Assembly (NCBI GenBank): GCA_963739985.1
Contig: CAVUCE010000005.1
Coordinates: 124,001-188,000 of the forward strand
From: CAVUCE01 sp963739985
Lineage (GTDB): Bacteria; Bacteroidota; Ignavibacteria; Ignavibacteriales; Ignavibacteriaceae
Length of the DNA: 64,000 nt
Direction: 5' to 3'
Shown here: positions 33,940 through 43,164 of the stretch, in pieces
Position numbering within the stretch: position 1 is the stretch's first letter
Layout: each line of letters starts with the position of its first letter
The notes under the pieces: generated by a model
Databases searched by the model: none
Told to the model about the DNA's origin: nothing
Seen by the model: only the letters and a program-made list of their open reading frames with translations
Position numbers and translations under genes: made by a program

Positions 33940-35385
33940 TTAATTTTTAGTAATCTTTAAAATCCAATTTGTTATAGTTTCTAACGCAAGCGGAGAAAGT
34001 GTTTCTTCTATAGCCCCATATTCCATTGGCGAGCCCGACTTGGATGTTTGAAATAAATGGTTTAATCCTTCCAATTCTTTAACCTCAAAGTTTTTGTTTC
34101 CGCCTTTTTCCAACGCTTCTTTTATTGCTTTAAGATCTTCTTTTGGTGGAACTTGTAAATCTTTTGAGCCATTAATTGCGAGCACCGGACATTTTACTTT
34201 TTCTAATGTCGGAACCGGATCGTAAGCTAAGAAAAATTTAAACCACGGTGATAATAATACTCTTATCTGACTATTGAATAATGCATCTTTATCGCCAAGC
34301 TGTTTTTTTTCTTCGGCAGTTGATTTTTCATATTCTTTATCAAGAAATGTTTTCATTTCTTCTCTGGCTTTTGCGGTGTCCTTTTCATTTATAGCGATAT
34401 CATACGCTTTTTCAGAAATTTCGGCGTCTTTTTTAATCTCATTTTCGGCAGCGCCATTAGCTCGTTTTATTAAAGCCGATTGTTTAAGAAGAATTTGCTT
34501 GCCGGTTAATCCTGGTCCGGCCATTAAAACAATAAAAGCAACATCTTTAGTTTCCGCAGCAACCATCGGAGCAATTAATCCACCTTCGCTATGACCGATT
34601 AAACCAATTTTATTTTTATCAACTTCTTTACGTGACTTCAAATATTCTACTCCGGCGAGAACATCAGCAGCAAAATCCGCCGATGTAGAAACTGCAAAAT
34701 TACCCGTTGAAGATCCTTTACCACGATCATCAACTCGCAGTACTTCAATTCCATGGCGCGTTAAGTAATCTGCTAGAACTAGAAATGGTTTATGCTGCAT
34801 TAAAGTTTCGTCTCTATCTTGTTGTCCCGATCCGGTAATTAACAAAACTGCAGGGAAGGGTGAGCCTTCTTTTGGATATGTTATTGTGCCTCCTAAAGTT
34901 ATTGATGCGGATTTATTTTCGTAGGAAACTTCTTCGGAATTATAAGGAAAAGGCGGCTTCGGAGTTTGCGGCCTTTTTACAACATCAACATCAGTAAGAG
35001 GTTTTAAGTTTAGAGGGAAATTATAATTATTCTGGTTCCATGTTCCAATTATAGTTGAACTGTCGGTTTCATAATTACCTTCGTAGAAACCATGAATTAT
35101 ATTAACATCCAAACGAATTTTGTTATCATTAATAATTACGGAATCTACTTTTATACCTTTGACTCCTTGATCCGGACTATCCATTGTTGCTATAAAATTT
35201 CCAGAATCATTTTTATTTATGTTAAATACAATTCTTAGCTGCAAACCCCTAACATCTAGTTTGCCAATCCATTTGCCGGAGAAATTTAATTTACTTTGTG
35301 ATATTGCGGTTGATGGTATGGCAATAAAAAATATTATACATGCGAAAAAAAGTATTTTAATTTTGTTTAAACTTTTACGGAACAT
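33940..35385 (-). CDS. Secreted alpha/beta hydrolase (serine esterase/peptidase type)
   Basis: 481 residues. The signal peptide (about 1-30) ends 'STAISQS'. An N-terminal beta domain (about 30-145, 'WIGKLDVRGLQLRIVFNI', 'GTWNQNNYNFPLNLKP') precedes the alpha/beta hydrolase. The oxyanion region is 'LLITGSGQQDRDE', the nucleophile S266 is in 'GHSEGG', the acid is probably in 'INGSKDLQVP' and the His in 'LEGLNHLFQ'. The domain order resembles the YfhR/BAAT-like peptidase family S9-related hydrolases of Bacteroidota. The export signal suggests a periplasmic role. The substrate is unknown. The gene is monocistronic. Confidence 0.92.
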   Translation of the reverse strand: MFRKSLNKIKILFFACIIFFIAIPSTAISQSKLNFSGKWIGKLDVRGLQLRIVFNINKNDSGNFIATMDSPDQGVKGIKVDSVIINDNKIRLDVNIIHGFYEGNYETDSSTIIGTWNQNNYNFPLNLKPLTDVDVVKRPQTPKPPFPYNSEEVSYENKSASITLGGTITYPKEGSPFPAVLLITGSGQQDRDETLMQHKPFLVLADYLTRHGIEVLRVDDRGKGSSTGNFAVSTSADFAADVLAGVEYLKSRKEVDKNKIGLIGHSEGGLIAPMVAAETKDVAFIVLMAGPGLTGKQILLKQSALIKRANGAAENEIKKDAEISEKAYDIAINEKDTAKAREEMKTFLDKEYEKSTAEEKKQLGDKDALFNSQIRVLLSPWFKFFLAYDPVPTLEKVKCPVLAINGSKDLQVPPKEDLKAIKEALEKGGNKNFEVKELEGLNHLFQTSKSGSPMEYGAIEETLSPLALETITNWILKITKN

Positions 35386-35462
35386 ATTTATCCCTCAATT
35401 ATCAATTAATTATAAACTAAAAATAAGTTTAATTTAAAGTAAAAAATAGAATATATTTTGGG

Positions 35463-35484
35463 CGGCAAAATTTAAATATTGCCG
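35463..35484. terminator. Possible terminator after the DinB-like gene
   Basis: CGGCAA (35463-35468) pairs with TTGCCG (35479-35484), and the inner ATTT/AAAT extends it past one mismatch. There is no clear T-run, so it may be only a stable hairpin in the gap between the two minus-strand genes. Confidence 0.4.
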
Positions 35485-35509
35485 GTTACACAGAAATGAA
35501 AATTAAAAA

Positions 35510-36040
35510 TTAAAGCTTTTTAGCTTTTATAAATTTAATTTGAGCCAAATGATGCTCAACGTGAGAGTTAATAAAGTCCAAGGTCTGAGAAATATTCAAT
35601 AAGCCGGCATATGGATGCTTAAACACACTTTTTTTAATTAGCCTGTCATCAAATTTGTCTAAAGAAGCTCTCATCAATTTTCTGGTTTTATCCCAGTTTT
35701 CTCTAAGTTCTTTAAGTGTATGGTCGTTTTCTATATCTCTGACTTGAGGCGGTGCTTTAAATTTGAGTTTAGATTTTAATGCCAAATTCAGCATTTTTGC
35801 ACTTATCCATGATTCAAAACCCAGTTTTTTAAGCCGATCTTTATCTATTGTAGCACTATCTATTGATTTCAAAATTAACATTTCTGCTTTGGTAAGATGA
35901 GCAATAATTTGTAGTATTGACCACTTATCTTTTTCCGGCTGAATTATCAATTGGGAATGTTTTAATTCGTTTACTTCGTTAAATAAATTAAATCTTTTCT
36001 CTTCGATCTTATCAAATTTATTTTGAAGTACTTCTGTCAT
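35510..36040 (-). CDS. DinB/YfiT-like four-helix metal-binding protein
   Basis: 176 residues of helical character. DinB-type signatures are 'KWSILQIIAHLTKAEMLILKSID' near residues 45-70 and 'HVEHHLAQIKFIK' near the C-terminus, which together supply three histidines for a divalent metal. Family members act as thiol-dependent transferases (bacillithiol, mycothiol) or have unknown roles. The ATG at 36038-36040 is the natural start. It lies 41 bp after the beta-CASP gene in the same direction and may share its transcript. Confidence 0.88.
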   Translation of the reverse strand: MTEVLQNKFDKIEEKRFNLFNEVNELKHSQLIIQPEKDKWSILQIIAHLTKAEMLILKSIDSATIDKDRLKKLGFESWISAKMLNLALKSKLKFKAPPQVRDIENDHTLKELRENWDKTRKLMRASLDKFDDRLIKKSVFKHPYAGLLNISQTLDFINSHVEHHLAQIKFIKAKKL

Positions 36041-36080
36041 AATTTACTTTTGTTTGATGTGTTAAAAAATTTAATAAAGA

Positions 36081-37448
36081 TTAGCTTAGTAAAATTTCGT
36101 TACCGAGCTTAGCGGCAAATACCTTTGTCTGTTTGAAGTTCTTTAATATTTCTGCACCAACCCAATCTATAGCCGGCAAATCACCATGTACCAGAATAAC
36201 ATTTTCGGGTTTTAGATTTCTCACTATCTCAATTAAATCTTCTCTTTTTGAATGAGCAGAAAAACGAAAATTCTCAATTCGACAATTTACAATTTGTTCT
36301 TCTGAGAAATCAGTAAGCTTTATTTTTTCACCTGTTAATGCGCCCGCAATTTTGAAACCCGGAGTTTGTTCATCCATATAGCCGACTGTAAAGATAGCCG
36401 AATCTTTCTTTTTGAGCCAGTGTTTTGCAAGTTTAAAAGATGTTGTTCTTTCAAGCATCATTCCGCTGGAAGCCAAAACTATTGACGGAGATTTAAAGAA
36501 ATCATCCGGCCTTTCAATTTCATATAAATTTTTCAGCGGAATTGTTTTTATTTCAAATTCCGGATCAATCATATTAACTACATAGCGGTTGTAATCATAA
36601 ACGCGATTAATCTTTTCTCCAAGTCCGCCGGTAAAAATATCTACCTTTGCCAATCTGCCGCTTTCCATTTGCTGCCAAATAATTCTTAAAATTTCCTGCA
36701 TCTTACCTAATGCAAAAACCGGGATTAAAATAGAACCACCATTATTAATTGTTTTATTCATTTCTTTTGTAAAGCGTTCAATTTCTTTTTCCCACGGCAA
36801 CAATTTGTTTGACTCTGTTGCGCCATATGTGCACTCTAAAATTAAAGTATCAATTTTGGTTTCGGGTAACTTTGCACCTTTTATTAAGGATTGATTTTTT
36901 AAGTTTATATCTCCGGTATAAAATATTTTGTGATTATTAAACTCAAAATAAATTCCCGCTGAACCAAGAATATGTCCGGCATCAAAAAAATGAGCATTTA
37001 TAGGCTTATCACTTTTATGTTTTAATCCTTCAATTTCAAATGGTTCAGTATAAGATTTATAACCTATGGATTGAATCAAAAGATCAATTTCTTCATGAGA
37101 ATAAATCTTCATTGCATCTTCTTCGGCTAACTGCTCTTTTAGTATAGAAACAGAATTGTGAAGAGTAAGTTCCGCAAGAGCCCTGGTTTGTGGAGTTGTT
37201 ATAATTTTTATGTAAGGATGCTTTTGCACCAAATAGGGAAGTCCGCTTAAATGATCCTGATGAGCATGGCTAATAAGAACGTAATCTACGTTTTTATCTT
37301 TTATAAGATCAAATTTAGGAAGCGCTTCAAATCCAATTTTTTGAGGATGTAAACCACAGTCCAGTAAAATTCCCGTTTCTGCAATTTCCAGATAATAACA
37401 ATTAGCTCCGATTTCGCCGGAACCTCCAAGAGGTAAAAATTTAATCAT
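36081..37448 (-). CDS. Metallo-beta-lactamase/beta-CASP ribonuclease
   Basis: 455 residues. The metal-binding motif is H61-A-H63-Q-D65-H66, and the beta-CASP insert includes 'IDTLILECTYGATESN' and 'GGSILIPVFALGKMQEILRIIWQQM'. The terminal motifs are 'SGMMLERTTSFKLAKHWL', 'FRFSAHSKREDLIEIVRNL' and 'VILVHGDLPAIDWV'. This is the CPSF73/RNase J-related YSH1 group, cytoplasmic Zn-dependent exo- or endoribonucleases. It acts on mRNA or tRNA ends; the exact substrate is unknown. It is divergent from the ECF operon. Confidence 0.92.
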   Translation of the reverse strand: MIKFLPLGGSGEIGANCYYLEIAETGILLDCGLHPQKIGFEALPKFDLIKDKNVDYVLISHAHQDHLSGLPYLVQKHPYIKIITTPQTRALAELTLHNSVSILKEQLAEEDAMKIYSHEEIDLLIQSIGYKSYTEPFEIEGLKHKSDKPINAHFFDAGHILGSAGIYFEFNNHKIFYTGDINLKNQSLIKGAKLPETKIDTLILECTYGATESNKLLPWEKEIERFTKEMNKTINNGGSILIPVFALGKMQEILRIIWQQMESGRLAKVDIFTGGLGEKINRVYDYNRYVVNMIDPEFEIKTIPLKNLYEIERPDDFFKSPSIVLASSGMMLERTTSFKLAKHWLKKKDSAIFTVGYMDEQTPGFKIAGALTGEKIKLTDFSEEQIVNCRIENFRFSAHSKREDLIEIVRNLKPENVILVHGDLPAIDWVGAEILKNFKQTKVFAAKLGNEILLS

Positions 37449-37662
37449 GAATTATTCGTAATTAATATCAGTAAAACAGAGTTAAATTTAATAATAATCT
37501 CATTTATTATAATATCCTTTCCAAAATCTCAAAACTTAAACCTTTTATGATTCATTTATGCCGTTCAAATAAAACTAGTTTTAACTTTAAGAATAAAAAT
37601 CTATTCTAAATCATAGACTAAAATCGCTTTTAAGTAATCATTATAAAAATATTTCAGAAAGT

Positions 37663-37689
37663 TGTAACAATTTCAAGTATGGTTTCGTC
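37663..37689 (+). promoter_or_regulatory. Putative ECF-sigma promoter (autoregulation)
   Basis: TGTAAC (37663-37668), a 17-nt spacer and CGTC (37686-37689) match the AAC/CGT core of ECF-type promoters. The start codon lies 15 nt downstream. This suggests that the sigma factor activates its own operon. Only this one copy was noticed in the window. Confidence 0.6.
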
Positions 37690-37704
37690 TTTAAGGTAGA
37701 AGCA

Positions 37705-38235
37705 ATGATTAAACAGATACGATATAAATTATTATTGAAGCAAAACAAAGATCGTGTTTATAGTTACGCTTTGTATATGCTCAGAAATAAAATGGATGCC
37801 GACGACGTAGCGCAGGAAGTTTTTATTCGTATCTGGAAAAATATTGACAAATTTAATATACAAGCAGCTACCGCCTGGATAATGAAGACAACACATAATC
37901 TTTGTCTTGATTATTTAAGAAAAAGAAAGGTTGCTTTTAACAGGGAAACCGAATTAAATGAAGATTTTGCCGATTCAATTCAGGAGGAAGACAAAATGAC
38001 TGATCCCGAGGTTAAAGCCCGGCAGACATTTTTGAAGCAAAGAATAAAAGAAGCTATTGAAAATCTTCCAGCAAACTTGAAAAGTACTTTCATAATGTAC
38101 GAAATGGAAGGAATGAGATACAAAGAGATTAGTGAAGCGTTAGAAATTCCGCTAAATAGTGTTAAGGTTTATATACTTAGGGCTAGAAAAAAATTGCAAG
38201 AAGAATTAAAAGTTTACAAACATGAAGCAGTATAA
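37705..38235 (+). CDS. ECF RNA polymerase sigma factor (sigma-70 family)
   Basis: 176 residues. Region 2 lies in the first third ('YSYALYMLRNKMDADDVAQEVFIRIWKNIDKF', then 'ATAWIMKTTHNLCLDYLRKRK'). Region 4 is at the end ('AIENLPANLKSTFIMYEMEGMRYKEISEALEIPLNSVKVYILRARKKLQEEL') with its helix-turn-helix. It directs RNA polymerase to a small regulon. The next gene overlaps its end by 14 bp and encodes a membrane protein of the right size to hold the sigma factor inactive. The upstream box suggests autoregulation. Confidence 0.95.
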   Translation: MIKQIRYKLLLKQNKDRVYSYALYMLRNKMDADDVAQEVFIRIWKNIDKFNIQAATAWIMKTTHNLCLDYLRKRKVAFNRETELNEDFADSIQEEDKMTDPEVKARQTFLKQRIKEAIENLPANLKSTFIMYEMEGMRYKEISEALEIPLNSVKVYILRARKKLQEELKVYKHEAV

Positions 38236-38773
38236 TTTAAATGATGAAAAGTTCCTTTATTCAATTATTTCCGTTGCATACGGAGATGCGGGAATCATAG
38301 AAAAATTCCGGATTAACTTAGCTGCCCGAAAGGATCCTCGGGTAAAACAGCTTTTAGATGAATATAAATTAACGGCAGATGCAGTTTCCGAAATACCTCC
38401 TAGCGAATGCCCCGATTATATAATTGAAAAAGTTGAGAAGGAAACCGGAACCGGAGAGAGAAAAGTAAGTTCAACCCGGTTACGTTTCACAGAACTATTT
38501 ATTGGAAAACCTCAATTTTCTGCAGCAATCGCTATTGTTGTTGTTGGATTGATAGTTTCCGTTTTGTTGATAAATCAACCTTCACGGAAACCGGAGTACA
38601 ATAAAGTTCAGGTTGAGCTTGCCGAAAAACAAGTAAAACAATCACTGGCGTTAATAAGTCGCGTTTTATATAGTACAGGAGATAAAGTAGAAAACGACAT
38701 TATAACTCAACAAGTTGTAAAGCCGGTAAGCAAGAGTTTAACAATTATAAATAACCTTTTCGACGGAGGATGA
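38222..38773 (+). CDS. Putative anti-sigma factor with one membrane helix
   Basis: 183 residues. The cytoplasmic N-terminal half (about 1-95) is helical ('SIISVAYGDAGIIEKFRINLAARKDPRVKQLLDEYKLTADAVSEI'), the single helix is at about 100-117 ('FSAAIAIVVVGLIVSVLLI'), and about 65 residues lie outside. The layout is the usual membrane-bound anti-sigma one. The zinc motif of ZAS-type anti-sigma factors is not visible, and the family is not recognised with certainty. Its overlap with the sigma gene supports the role. How it is released is unknown. Confidence 0.7.
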   Translation: MKQYNLNDEKFLYSIISVAYGDAGIIEKFRINLAARKDPRVKQLLDEYKLTADAVSEIPPSECPDYIIEKVEKETGTGERKVSSTRLRFTELFIGKPQFSAAIAIVVVGLIVSVLLINQPSRKPEYNKVQVELAEKQVKQSLALISRVLYSTGDKVENDIITQQVVKPVSKSLTIINNLFDGG

Positions 38774-38777
38774 TAAA

Positions 38778-39344
38778 ATGAAATCTAGAATTAAAATATT
38801 ACTATTACTGTTAAGTTTTTCGGTAATGGTATTCGCGCAAGAAAAATCCGATTATTCCAATGATCCAGGTTATGCGGATTTTGGAAAACTAACACAATTT
38901 CAAAAAGGTGATGATGTAACCGAAGTTTATATTGAAAAGAATTTGCTCGAGATGGTTGCAAAAATGTCTAAGAAAAAAGATCCTGATCTTTCCGATTTGT
39001 TGAGTGGAATCAAATTAGTAAAGGTAAACTCTTTTAAGGTTAATGAAACCGATCAAAAGAGCGTAATGGAAAGAATCGGCGATGTTGATAAAAAATTAAC
39101 ATCTGAAAACTGGCAAAGGATAGTAAGAACAAAAAGTAAAGGAGAAGCTACTAACGTATACTTAAAAACTTCTTCTAACGGTGAAGATATTGATGGATTG
39201 GTTGTGACAACAATTTCGAAAAACGGTGAAGCTTCTTTTATTAACATAGTTGGAAAAATAAATCTTGAAACTATAGGAAAACTCGGCGATAAATTTGATA
39301 TTCCTTCTTTAGAGGGAATTAAACGAAGCGAGAAGAAAAAATGA
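38778..39344 (+). CDS. Exported DUF4252 protein (first of pair)
   Basis: 188 residues. A signal peptide (1-21, ending 'VFAQEKS') is without lipobox. The DUF4252 body shows 'VYIEKNLLEMVAKMSKKKDPDLSDLLSGIKLVKVNSFKVN', 'RIGDVDKKLTSENWQRIVRTKSKGEATNVYLKTSSNGEDIDGLVVTT' and 'ASFINIVGKINLETIGKL'. GGAGG at 38765-38769 lies just before the ATG. DUF4252 proteins are envelope proteins with no known biochemical role and often sit behind ECF sigma and anti-sigma genes. Expected to be a target of the sigma factor encoded in the same operon. Confidence 0.85.
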   Translation: MKSRIKILLLLLSFSVMVFAQEKSDYSNDPGYADFGKLTQFQKGDDVTEVYIEKNLLEMVAKMSKKKDPDLSDLLSGIKLVKVNSFKVNETDQKSVMERIGDVDKKLTSENWQRIVRTKSKGEATNVYLKTSSNGEDIDGLVVTTISKNGEASFINIVGKINLETIGKLGDKFDIPSLEGIKRSEKKK

Positions 39345-39895
39345 AAAAGCTATTACTAATTCTTCCAATTATGATGGCAAGTTTTTTATTCACCGGATGT
39401 TTCCAGGTAGATAGTAATTTCCGTGAAATTAGAAATGATGTCGCTTCGGTTTCCGGGAATTCATACAAAACTGATGTTGAGTTTGCAATAGGTTCGGTTG
39501 GACTAACTTTGGCTAAGTTTGTTACAAGTTTTGCAGATAATGATAAAGATACTGAATTAGCAAAAAAAATAATGAGTAATATTTCCGGCGTGCAAGTTGG
39601 TGTTTATAAAAGCAGATATTCTTCAACTGAAAATCATGGATATGATGCTCTGAAAATGATAGATGAAAAAATGCAGTCTCATGGCTGGAGTTTTATAGTT
39701 AAAAATTGCAGTAAAGGCAGCATGAGTGCGATATATATAAAAAAAGATACAAGAGATCATTTAAATAATTTGTATGTAATAAATCTTGAACCTGATGAGA
39801 TGAATATTGTACAAGTTGAAGGTGATTTGGATGAAGTAATCGGTGAAGTTATTCGAGATAGAGGTTTGGGATTTGATTACGCATCTGTAAAATAA
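39341..39895 (+). CDS. DUF4252 lipoprotein (second of pair)
   Basis: 184 residues. The lipobox is 'FLFTGC' (C20), so it is anchored in the envelope, in contrast to its partner. The mature part resembles the first DUF4252 protein over 'MSNISGVQVGVYKSRYS', 'MIDEKMQSHGWSFIVKNCSKGSMSAIYIKKDTRDHLNNLYVI' and 'IVQVEGDLDEVIGEVI'. Its ATG overlaps the TGA of the first gene (ATGA), a sign of coupled translation and perhaps of a heteromeric product. A terminator follows. Confidence 0.85.
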   Translation: MKKLLLILPIMMASFLFTGCFQVDSNFREIRNDVASVSGNSYKTDVEFAIGSVGLTLAKFVTSFADNDKDTELAKKIMSNISGVQVGVYKSRYSSTENHGYDALKMIDEKMQSHGWSFIVKNCSKGSMSAIYIKKDTRDHLNNLYVINLEPDEMNIVQVEGDLDEVIGEVIRDRGLGFDYASVK

Positions 39896-39904
39896 AATAA
39901 ATTT

Positions 39905-39946
39905 ACCGTCGATTGGTTGGTTATTGATAACTTTCTAATCGGCGGT
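39905..39946. terminator. Terminator of the ECF operon
   Basis: ACCGTCGATT (39905-39914) pairs with AATCGGCGGT (39937-39946), 10 bp with one G-T wobble, followed by TTTACTG. It lies between the converging DUF4252 and MFS genes and may serve both. Confidence 0.75.
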
Positions 39947-39947
39947 T

Positions 39948-41285
39948 TTACTGTGCTCTTAATTTTGGTGCGTAAAACCAGGCTATAATTGCGAATGTTA
40001 ATGTAACGAGCGCAGAAATTAGTACTGCCAGAGGTTCACCTAAATGTTCCGCTAAAAATCCTATAATCAAAGCTCCGATCGGTAAAAATCCAAATGATGT
40101 AAAAGTATAAATTGCCATTACTCTTCCTCTTAATTCATCGGGGACAAAAGATTGAACTAAAGCGTTTGATAAATTAAAAACTAAAATTATTGCTGCACCT
40201 GTTCCAACCAAAGCAAGTAAGGTTATCGCCATCGAATTTACGGTAGAAAATACTATCATTAATACCGGAAGCAGGAAAGAACCAAAAGTTAACATTCTTC
40301 CTGTATATTTAGTTTTGCCCAAAGTAGCAATGATAAGCGCGCAGCTTAAAGCTCCCACTCCGCGAGCAGATTGCATAATTCCGTTTGTTGTTGCGTCGCC
40401 ATGTAAAATTGTAACTGCCCATGCCGGAATAAGAGTTACAAATGAAAGTCCGAAAAGATTTATGACTGCAACTAATCCAATTATTACTCTTATTATCGGA
40501 TTGCTTAGTGAATATTTTAAACCTTCTTTTAATTCTGATAATACAGATCTTTTTTTCGGTTTTATTTGTTGAGGTTTTAGCTTCATCATCATTAAAGCGG
40601 TTATAACTCCAATAAATGATAAACCATTTACAGTAAAACACCACGCCGGCCCAAATAATGCATAAATGAATCCGGCGAACGCAGGCCCAACTGCTCTTGC
40701 AGAATTGAACATTGTTGAATTTAAAGCAATTGCATTTATTAAATCATCACGCTCTACAAGTTCTAATAAAAACGATTGTCTCGCAGGAGCATCAAATGCG
40801 TTCGCAATTCCTAATCCAAAGGCTAATGCTATTATGTGCCAAGCTTGAATGACTTTGAAAAATGTTAGTGCGGCAATAATAAATGCGAGTAGCATCATTG
40901 TTATTTGAGTTGTAATAATAATTTTTTTTCTTGGAATTCTATCGGATATTACTCCGCCGTAAAACATAAATAACCAGGCAGGAATTCCGGCGGCGAACCC
41001 AACGTAACCAAGATAAATAGGGGAATGAGTTAGCTCAAAAATCAAATAACCTTCGGCAGTAGATTGCATCCAGGTTCCGAACAGAGAAATTATTTGTCCC
41101 CAAAACCAAAGTTTGTAATTAGGATATTTGAGCGCTGCAAAAGTATTTTTAAGATTAAATTTACCTTTGAATCTTAAGGCGAGATACTGAAATCTGGTTT
41201 GACCAAGCGGGGCAGGTTGAGATGCTTCCTCTTCAATAATATTGCTATCTTCAACCTCATTTTCAAATTTGTCAATTTTATTCAT
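39948..41285 (-). CDS. MFS transporter (MFS_3/EntS-like)
   Basis: 445 residues from the ATG at 41283-41285; the in-frame TTG at 41300 is less likely. A charged cytoplasmic N-terminus of about 45 residues precedes ten to twelve membrane helices beginning 'NYKLWFWGQIISLFGTWMQSTAEGYL'. The loop-2 motif 'GGVISDRIPRKKIII' marks the major facilitator superfamily. 'FDAPARQSFLLELVERDDLINAIALNSTMFNSARAVGPAFAG' is the characteristic segment of the MFS_3/EntS group. The protein is likely an exporter in the inner membrane; its substrate is unknown. The gene is single and convergent with the ECF operon. Confidence 0.92.
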   Translation of the reverse strand: MNKIDKFENEVEDSNIIEEEASQPAPLGQTRFQYLALRFKGKFNLKNTFAALKYPNYKLWFWGQIISLFGTWMQSTAEGYLIFELTHSPIYLGYVGFAAGIPAWLFMFYGGVISDRIPRKKIIITTQITMMLLAFIIAALTFFKVIQAWHIIALAFGLGIANAFDAPARQSFLLELVERDDLINAIALNSTMFNSARAVGPAFAGFIYALFGPAWCFTVNGLSFIGVITALMMMKLKPQQIKPKKRSVLSELKEGLKYSLSNPIIRVIIGLVAVINLFGLSFVTLIPAWAVTILHGDATTNGIMQSARGVGALSCALIIATLGKTKYTGRMLTFGSFLLPVLMIVFSTVNSMAITLLALVGTGAAIILVFNLSNALVQSFVPDELRGRVMAIYTFTSFGFLPIGALIIGFLAEHLGEPLAVLISALVTLTFAIIAWFYAPKLRAQ

Positions 41286-41358
41286 TTTAATTAAGATCAA
41301 TTTATATTGATCTTAAACCCCACAAAATTTGTAAAATTATAACGTATAATAGAACCGG

Positions 41359-41721
41359 CTATTTGCCAAATATCATTTTAAGAGCTACAACAAGTAATAG
41401 AAATCCGAACATCTTTTGCAAAAGAGCGTTGGGAATATTTATAGATAATTTAGCTCCAATATAACCGCCTATAAAAAAACCGGCAGTAATTAGCAAGGCT
41501 AATTTAATATCAACAAAGCCTTGCTTGTAATAAGTATAAGCAGCTAAAAGCCCAATAGGAGGAACCATTAAAGCAAGTGTGGTGCCTTGAGCTTGATGTT
41601 GTGAAAATCCAAATAGAAAAATTAATGCCGGAATTATTATAACACCGCCTCCAATACCTAGCAAACCGCTTACAGTGCCGGCAACCAATCCTAATAATAA
41701 ATATAAATAAGGGTTATTCAT
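41359..41721 (-). CDS. Half-length TauE/SafE-type membrane protein
   Basis: 120 residues with four hydrophobic segments and the glycine-rich family start 'GLVAGTVSGLLGIGGGVIIIPALIFLFGFSQHQAQGTTLALM'. TauE/SafE proteins usually have about 250 residues in two repeats, so this looks like a single-repeat form, a known short type. It would work as a dimer. It is thought to export sulphite, sulphonates or other anions, without proof here. A second, frameshifted TauE/SafE gene is at 60845-61595. Confidence 0.85.
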   Translation of the reverse strand: MNNPYLYLLLGLVAGTVSGLLGIGGGVIIIPALIFLFGFSQHQAQGTTLALMVPPIGLLAAYTYYKQGFVDIKLALLITAGFFIGGYIGAKLSINIPNALLQKMFGFLLLVVALKMIFGK

Positions 41722-41838
41722 TTCCTGAAACTAAAAATATTAATTGATGGGTAAATTTATCCTAAAAATTTACACTTTAAAATACATTAAAATTTAGAAT
41801 AAATGCATTGTTTTGAAGCAAGGAAGAATTAGCAGCTT

Positions 41839-42960
41839 TTAATATTGAACTTTTATATCCGAGAACCACAATCTGAACTTATTATCCGGGCCTTTATGAA
41901 GTGTTGATATTATGATTCCTCCAAAGTTCTTATTTCCTTCCCATGTAGCGGGACGTGATTCGTTTTTGTTTCCGCTGTGCAGATAAAGCCATTGTTTTAT
42001 CTTATTGTCTTTATTTAAGAAAAGCCTAAATTCATCGCCAGGTGTATAACCGTAATCTCCAACATACTTAACAATTAAGCAATTTCCTTCTCCTTTTCCG
42101 ATTGGTAATTCTTTCATTCCAACATCTTTTAAATCTACATGTTCATCCCATACTAAGTGGTAAGGAAATAGAAGCCAATAATTATCGTTTATAAATGCTG
42201 CATCGATTTTTTTAGTTGCCGCGTCCATTTTCTCATTACGGTTATAAGTTTTTTTTATGTTTTTTCCGGAGTCATCTTTTCCCATGTACGTAACTTCATC
42301 AGTTGCCGGATTCCAGCTCCATGATCTGTGAAATTCTTTGCCGTTAAACTTTACGTTAAAAGTATAAGATATTATTTTAACTTTCGGGAAGTTATTGATT
42401 CCGTATGCGTTTGCAACTCTTTCGGATAAAGTTTGATTAAGGCTATCGCGATCTAATACTTTATGATGCGGATTCTTATACTGATCATCACTTCCGGTAA
42501 AATCATTCTCTTTTTGTCTCAAGTTTACGGCGGCTCCGTGCGCATAAACCATTTCTCCGCCTAGAAAGCCCTGGTAACTAAGTAAACCCGCAACAATAAC
42601 AAAAATGAATGCTATCAATGAATGTTCCAGTTTATTTAAGTCAGCCCTTCTCACAATAAACCATATCACTAATAAAATACTTGAAACCATAATTATAAAT
42701 CCTATCGTTTCATGAATTTCTAAAATATTATGAATTGCCGGAGTCATCTTAATTTTCTCTTCACTCATGTGTCCGGTAATCACAGCTGCAATAGAACCCA
42801 ACGATCCGCTTACCAGCATCCAGAATGCTGTTTTAAGAAAGGCTTCCTTATTGACAAACAAAGCTAATATTGTAAATAATCCCGCTGCTATTAAAAGCGC
42901 AATCGGAAAATGAACAAACATCGGATGATAAGGTAACTCAGCAATTACAGCATAAACCAT
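41839..42960 (-). CDS. DUF2231 membrane protein with C-terminal soluble domain
   Basis: 373 residues. Residues 1-150 form a four-helix DUF2231 membrane domain with the motif 'YHPMFVHFPIALLIAAG' (H12, H17). A second pair of histidines in 'PAIHNILEIHETIGF' could be haem ligands, as in cytochrome-like DUF2231 proteins. A soluble domain (about 175-373) follows, with 'KVKIISYTFNVKFNGKEFHRSWSWNPATDEVTYMGKDDSGKNIKK' and 'YGYTPGDEFRLFLNKDNKIKQWLYLHSGNK'. The C-terminal part resembles lipocalin-type beta domains and is not recognised. The protein sits in the inner membrane. The gene is single. Confidence 0.85.
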   Translation of the reverse strand: MVYAVIAELPYHPMFVHFPIALLIAAGLFTILALFVNKEAFLKTAFWMLVSGSLGSIAAVITGHMSEEKIKMTPAIHNILEIHETIGFIIMVSSILLVIWFIVRRADLNKLEHSLIAFIFVIVAGLLSYQGFLGGEMVYAHGAAVNLRQKENDFTGSDDQYKNPHHKVLDRDSLNQTLSERVANAYGINNFPKVKIISYTFNVKFNGKEFHRSWSWNPATDEVTYMGKDDSGKNIKKTYNRNEKMDAATKKIDAAFINDNYWLLFPYHLVWDEHVDLKDVGMKELPIGKGEGNCLIVKYVGDYGYTPGDEFRLFLNKDNKIKQWLYLHSGNKNESRPATWEGNKNFGGIIISTLHKGPDNKFRLWFSDIKVQY

Positions 42961-43130
42961 AAGAAGAATATTCTCCGGAAATTCTCAATTTTATGAGGTA
43001 GTATTAATTTCTATAGACTTGATTTTACTAAATTATTATACCAAGAGATAGGAAGTAGAACACATTCTGTTAGGTTGATTTATGGTTGGTGATTATTGAT
43101 AAAACCAAATAACTAAAGTAAAATTAATGC

Positions 43131-43152
43131 TTGATAATTCCCAAATTATCAA
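43131..43152 (-). terminator. Possible terminator of the two-repeat lipocalin-like gene
   Basis: A 9-bp stem TTGATAATT (43131-43139)/AATTATCAA (43144-43152) with a 4-nt loop lies 12 bp after the stop at 43165. It is AT-rich with a weak T tail. Confidence 0.5.
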
Positions 43153-43164
43153 ACACTTTTAAAG

